Source: Kiritimatiellia bacterium (lineage in GTDB: Bacteria > Verrucomicrobiota > Kiritimatiellia > RFP12 > UBA1067). From it: DNA of 7,814 bases. The notes under the pieces were generated by a model, which did not search any database, had not been told where the DNA came from, and saw only the letters and a list, made by a program, of their open reading frames with translations. The stretch covers positions 1-7,814 of the forward strand of contig JAFYQC010000122.1 in NCBI GenBank assembly GCA_017547265.1, read 5' to 3'. Positions within the stretch are counted from its first letter, which is position 1. The number at the start of each line of letters is the position of its first letter. Positions 5,003 to 7,814 of the stretch are shown piece after piece. Made by a program: the position numbers and the translations under genes.

Positions 5003-5295
5003 AAGAGCTGGTCGTCAAGACTCATTGAAGATGCTATCTCTTCGTCCATGGCACGATCCTCCTCCTCGGTAGGAATCCTCCAAACACCTTTCTTAGAGCC
5101 GATACGGACCTTGCTTTTGGCTGGCGGGCGAAGAGCATTGATTTTTACGAGAATTACCTGATAAGTACCACGGCCAGGCAATGGCAATGGCACCGCGTCC
5201 CCATCGGACGAGATGTTTTCACACCAAACACTTTCGGCAGCGTCAACATTAGCTACCGTCTGTATCCAGTCTTTCTTTTCCATTAACCTTGGCAT
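4999..5295 (-). CDS. Antitoxin partner of the PIN toxin (VapB/Phd-like)
   Basis: This 98-residue protein sits directly before the PIN toxin with a 4-base overlap, the standard antitoxin-toxin order. The N-terminal part has a short domain with LPLPGRGTYQVILVKI, reminiscent of the strand that sets antitoxin specificity. The C-terminal part, SKKGVWRIPTEEEDRAMDEEIASSM, is acidic and helical, as expected for the segment that wraps the toxin and occupies the PIN active site. Similar GxxKGxxxxP...DEEI tails occur in Phd-type partners of PIN toxins. The N-terminal DNA-binding fold is not clear by eye, so the antitoxin family is assigned mainly from context. The start is backed by AGGGAG seven bases upstream and a good -10 element further up. 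An ATG four codons in is possible. Confidence 0.75.
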   Translation of the reverse strand: MPRLMEKKDWIQTVANVDAAESVWCENISSDGDAVPLPLPGRGTYQVILVKINALRPPAKSKVRIGSKKGVWRIPTEEEDRAMDEEIASSMSLDDQLL

Positions 5296-5317
5296 CTGAT
5301 TTCTCCCTATGACTCAT

Positions 5318-5323
5318 ATTATA
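5318..5323 (-). promoter_or_regulatory. Putative -10 element of the vapBC operon
   Basis: The minus strand has a perfect TATAAT in the context ATGGTATAATATG, 22 bases before the antitoxin start, with the ribosome binding site (5303-5308) between. A recognisable -35 is missing. The gap between the GH35 stop and this element is about 40 bases, so vapBC is likely transcribed on its own. Confidence 0.55.
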
Positions 5324-5346
5324 CCATAATCGCGCACGCCCATAGT

Positions 5347-5359
5347 CCGTTTACTGTTT
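5347..5359. repeat. 13-base direct repeat, right copy (flanks vapBC)
   Basis: CCGTTTACTGTTT, identical to 4554-4566. It starts three bases beyond the TAA stop of the GH35 gene, in the gap before the vapBC promoter. Confidence 0.6.
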
Positions 5360-5362
5360 AAT

Positions 5363-7814
5363 TTAGCGGACATGGAGTTTCCAGTCCTTGATTCTTCCGA
5401 TGCCATTTCCTTGCCGAGGGGTGTAGCGAAATCCGTGAATCTGCGTCTTATCCGAAACACGGAACTCTATCCAATGAGGAAGCGTCCGTGACGACGAGAG
5501 CCAATACGCCTCGACTTGTCCGTCTATTGCGTTTTCGGCGATACCGTCATCTCGCACTTCCTCTTCGCTGTCGACACCGCTGATCTGCATGTCTACGGAA
5601 GTTAGGGGATTGCCGTCAGCACCAAGGAAATCGAACTCGGCAATTGACGCAAGGTCCTTTGCGTCGTACGATGAAAGTGCCTGAAGCGTGAAGAACGTGC
5701 CACGGACCGGCTTCTCCAGCATTACGACCTGTGCCGCATCTGTATTCGGAAACGCGCCGGACGCGACTTCATCACCGCCAACAAACTTGTCGTGCTCGCG
5801 CTTGACTATATTGAAGTCTGCCTCAGTATGCAGCTCGTCCAGAATCGGACGATCGAGAAAAGCGACTGTCGGCTCTCCAGTCGGCTCAAGCATTTCACGG
5901 ACGACTATCTCGTTCTGGCCCTTCTTCAACCAGCACCCAGGCAAATAAAGCGTCTGCTGCGGGCCGATCTTCCAGTAGCGCCCGAGATTCTTCCCGTTAA
6001 CCCACACTATACCCTTGTTGAACGCGCGCATGTCAACGAATGTATCCGCGACCTCGTCAACAGCAAATGTGCCGCGCCAGTTTCCTGGAGGATTCTCCTG
6101 CCCATCGGGATCGATCGGCTCAAGTTCATACGCCCAATCCTTAATTTCCGTCTTGCCGACGAAGACGCGTCCACCAAGCCCCTTGCGGTCTTCCATCCCC
6201 GAAGACGAATTGATGCGTCCCATCGCCTCGACGAGAATATCGAGCTTGCGCACCTTGTGAGAATCCGGAATCTTGATCTTGATGCCGCGATGACGGCGAT
6301 CCAAGATGCCGATGCGCTTGCCGTCCAAATAAACATAGCCGAAATCGTGGAGATTGTCCACCTTCAGATCGCCCGAAACGCCCGCCGGGATGTCCGCGCT
6401 CCAAGTAATTAGCCCGAAGCCCATTCCAAGTCGCTCAGAATAAACAGGATGCTCCATCCAAGTTTCGCCGCCTCCACATTCGGCTACAGCCGCAAACTGC
6501 GAAAGCGTCGCCACGCCGTACGGCTTCACGGGCATCGATGCGGGAACATCGGGAATCGTCTCGCCCGAATTCAAGTGTTTTGCCGCACGCTCGCGGTACT
6601 TCACAAAACTCGGGTTGGCCTTTCCATGTTCGTTGATAGGAGCTTCGTAGTCGTAGCTCGTCACGTTCGGGATAAAAGGATTCCGGCATCCCGACCACCC
6701 GCCAAAAGAAGTGCCGCCATGCGCCATGTAAAGCGAGAAGCTTGCCCTGTGCTCAAACATCCAGTCAATGGGACCAAAGAACTTCCTGTCGCTCTTAGGC
6801 GGATGGTGCGCTTGCCCCCACGTGTCGAACCATGCGGGATAGTATTCGGCGCACATAAGCGGCCCCTTCGGCTGGTACTGGCGAACGATTCCAAAGCGCT
6901 GCTCGGGGTCTGCACCAAAGTTCGCCGCCTGGAAAAGCTCGGGGATGAAACCGTTCTGGATGACACGCGGCGGATTGCAGGCGTAGAGCGGCACTTCGAA
7001 TCCAGCGTCGATCACGGACTGGCGCAACGCGCGGATGTAGCCGACGTCGTTTCCATGGAGTCCGTATTCATTCTCGACCTGCACCATCAGAATCGGTCCG
7101 CCCTTCGTGACCTGCAAAGGCGCAAGTTCGCGTCCGACGGCGTAGAGCCAGTTCGTAGCAGGAATGAGCCACCTTGGATCAGACGACCGCATCGAGATTG
7201 GCTTCCCCGTTCCCCATTCCCCGTTCCCCGTTTCCCATTCACCCATCAACCACCAGGGCGCTCCACCGCCCTCCCACTCGGCGCAGCTGTAAGGTCCCGG
7301 ACGCAGAATCACCCACAGTCCCTCTTCCTGCGCGATGCGACAGAACGCCGCCGCATCTGCGCGCCCCTTCCAGTTGAAGACGCCCTTCTCGCGCTCGTGG
7401 AAGTTCCAGAACATGTAGCAGCCGACGGCGTTGCACCCCATCGCGCGGAGCATCTTCAGTCGATGACGCCAGTATTCGCGGGGAATCCGTGCGTAGTGTA
7501 TCTCGCCGCAACGAACAAGAAACGGCTTCCCGTCGAGAAGAAACTCACTTTCGCCAATCTCGAACGTGTGCGAACGTGCTGCCTTCGACGGATGGGATTG
7601 CACGCCATCGACAAAAATCAACTTCTCCGCCCCTTCGCCCCACGGAAGAACCTTTAGCGTCAGGCGCTTTGTGTCCTTCGGAAGACGCCTGAGCGCGTAG
7701 CGTATCGGGACCCCTTTCCAGAAGTCGTCCTGCACAAGCTGCCCATCCGCATAAAGCCGTGCCATGTCGCCATCGTATGCGATCTCGATCATGTTCGCAT
7801 CCGGCTTGAATGGC
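5363..7814 (-). CDS. GH35 beta-galactosidase, multidomain (N-terminus outside window)
   Basis: The frame is open to the window edge. The first Met inside, at 7792, lacks a ribosome binding site and lies in a sandwich-domain sequence (GDMARLYADGQLVQDDF), so the true start is upstream. Counting from that Met, the GH35 barrel begins near residue 75. It contains GEIHYARIPREYW, LRPGPYSCAEW at 163-173, the acid/base Glu242 in VENEYG and the nucleophile Glu316 in MCAEYYPAWFDTWG. The family hydrolyses terminal beta-galactose from glycans with retention. C-terminal beta-sandwich domains follow, including the family-typical VWVNGKNLGRYW near 597-607. The last part carries discoidin-like halves in unusual order (about 676-725, then 753-809). 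A heptamer-repeat insert lies at about 184-197 in the barrel, between PWWLM and SMRSSDP. Export cannot be judged without the N-terminus. The gene ends in TAA. Confidence 0.88.
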   Translation of the reverse strand, partial: PFKPDANMIEIAYDGDMARLYADGQLVQDDFWKGVPIRYALRRLPKDTKRLTLKVLPWGEGAEKLIFVDGVQSHPSKAARSHTFEIGESEFLLDGKPFLVRCGEIHYARIPREYWRHRLKMLRAMGCNAVGCYMFWNFHEREKGVFNWKGRADAAAFCRIAQEEGLWVILRPGPYSCAEWEGGGAPWWLMGEWETGNGEWGTGKPISMRSSDPRWLIPATNWLYAVGRELAPLQVTKGGPILMVQVENEYGLHGNDVGYIRALRQSVIDAGFEVPLYACNPPRVIQNGFIPELFQAANFGADPEQRFGIVRQYQPKGPLMCAEYYPAWFDTWGQAHHPPKSDRKFFGPIDWMFEHRASFSLYMAHGGTSFGGWSGCRNPFIPNVTSYDYEAPINEHGKANPSFVKYRERAAKHLNSGETIPDVPASMPVKPYGVATLSQFAAVAECGGGETWMEHPVYSERLGMGFGLITWSADIPAGVSGDLKVDNLHDFGYVYLDGKRIGILDRRHRGIKIKIPDSHKVRKLDILVEAMGRINSSSGMEDRKGLGGRVFVGKTEIKDWAYELEPIDPDGQENPPGNWRGTFAVDEVADTFVDMRAFNKGIVWVNGKNLGRYWKIGPQQTLYLPGCWLKKGQNEIVVREMLEPTGEPTVAFLDRPILDELHTEADFNIVKREHDKFVGGDEVASGAFPNTDAAQVVMLEKPVRGTFFTLQALSSYDAKDLASIAEFDFLGADGNPLTSVDMQISGVDSEEEVRDDGIAENAIDGQVEAYWLSSSRTLPHWIEFRVSDKTQIHGFRYTPRQGNGIGRIKDWKLHVR
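7203..7244. repeat. Six tandem heptamers inside the GH35 coding sequence
   Basis: Plus-strand units TTCCCCG, TTCCCCA, TTCCCCG, TTCCCCG, TTTCCCA and TTCACCC fill 42 bases. Read on the coding strand they add the low-complexity stretch GEWETGNGEWGTGK. Six units of seven equal fourteen codons, so the frame is kept. Confidence 0.85.

Noticed and set aside
5363..5500. Truncation of the GH35 C-terminus by insertion of vapBC
   Set aside because: The apparent half domain at the end is matched by the other half upstream in the same protein, so the end looks natural.
6449..7657. A 402-codon plus-strand frame antisense to the GH35 gene
   Set aside because: It is the codon-bias shadow of the GH35 reading frame; the minus-strand product has all catalytic motifs.
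1..7814. CRISPR arrays, tRNA, rRNA, transposase genes
   Set aside because: No spaced repeats, cloverleaf, rRNA core motifs or transposase motifs were seen on either strand.

Overview
The window reads as a piece of a moderately GC-rich bacterial chromosome, most likely from the PVC superphylum (Kiritimatiellota, Lentisphaerota or Verrucomicrobiota). The reasons are an ECF sigma factor translationally coupled to a membrane-anchored Ser/Thr kinase of the planctomycete/verrucomicrobial type, next to polysaccharide-degrading enzymes of the SASA/CE6 and GH35 families. This placement is an inference; no taxonomic marker gene is present.

Layout. Plus strand, 1-1393: the end of an ECF sigma factor, then a Ser/Thr kinase broken by one in-frame TGA. 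All remaining genes are on the minus strand. In transcription order from the right edge they are: a large GH35 beta-galactosidase (its start lies beyond the window), a vapBC-type toxin-antitoxin pair, a 367-base gap holding a highly structured leader and an intrinsic terminator, a 49-residue cysteine-rich peptide gene, a radical SAM/SPASM peptide maturase, a higA-type antitoxin without a visible toxin, and a secreted SASA-family carbohydrate esterase whose 3' end overlaps that of the kinase by 17 bases.

The most interesting part is 2862-4500. The small peptide (four Cys, C-terminal Cys-Gly-rich core) and the SPASM maturase form a compact candidate RiPP cassette. The maturase gene is clearly AT-richer than its surroundings and the cassette lies between two toxin-antitoxin loci, which suggests acquisition. 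Upstream of the peptide gene, minus-strand RNA can fold into a roughly 109-nt hairpin of stacked helices. Its basal helix shares bases with the 5' arm of a textbook intrinsic terminator, which is the geometry of an attenuator or riboswitch. A second hairpin between peptide and maturase has its single non-Watson-Crick position as a G-U pair only in minus-strand RNA.

Other points are: in-frame heptamer repeats inserted in the GH35 catalytic domain, a 13-base direct repeat on both sides of vapBC, a shared GGTATA-type -10 element before several genes, and a 9-base triple repeat plus a 14-base palindrome before the esterase. TGA terminates seven genes here, so the TGA inside the kinase is best read as a nonsense mutation or base error and not as a recoded codon.
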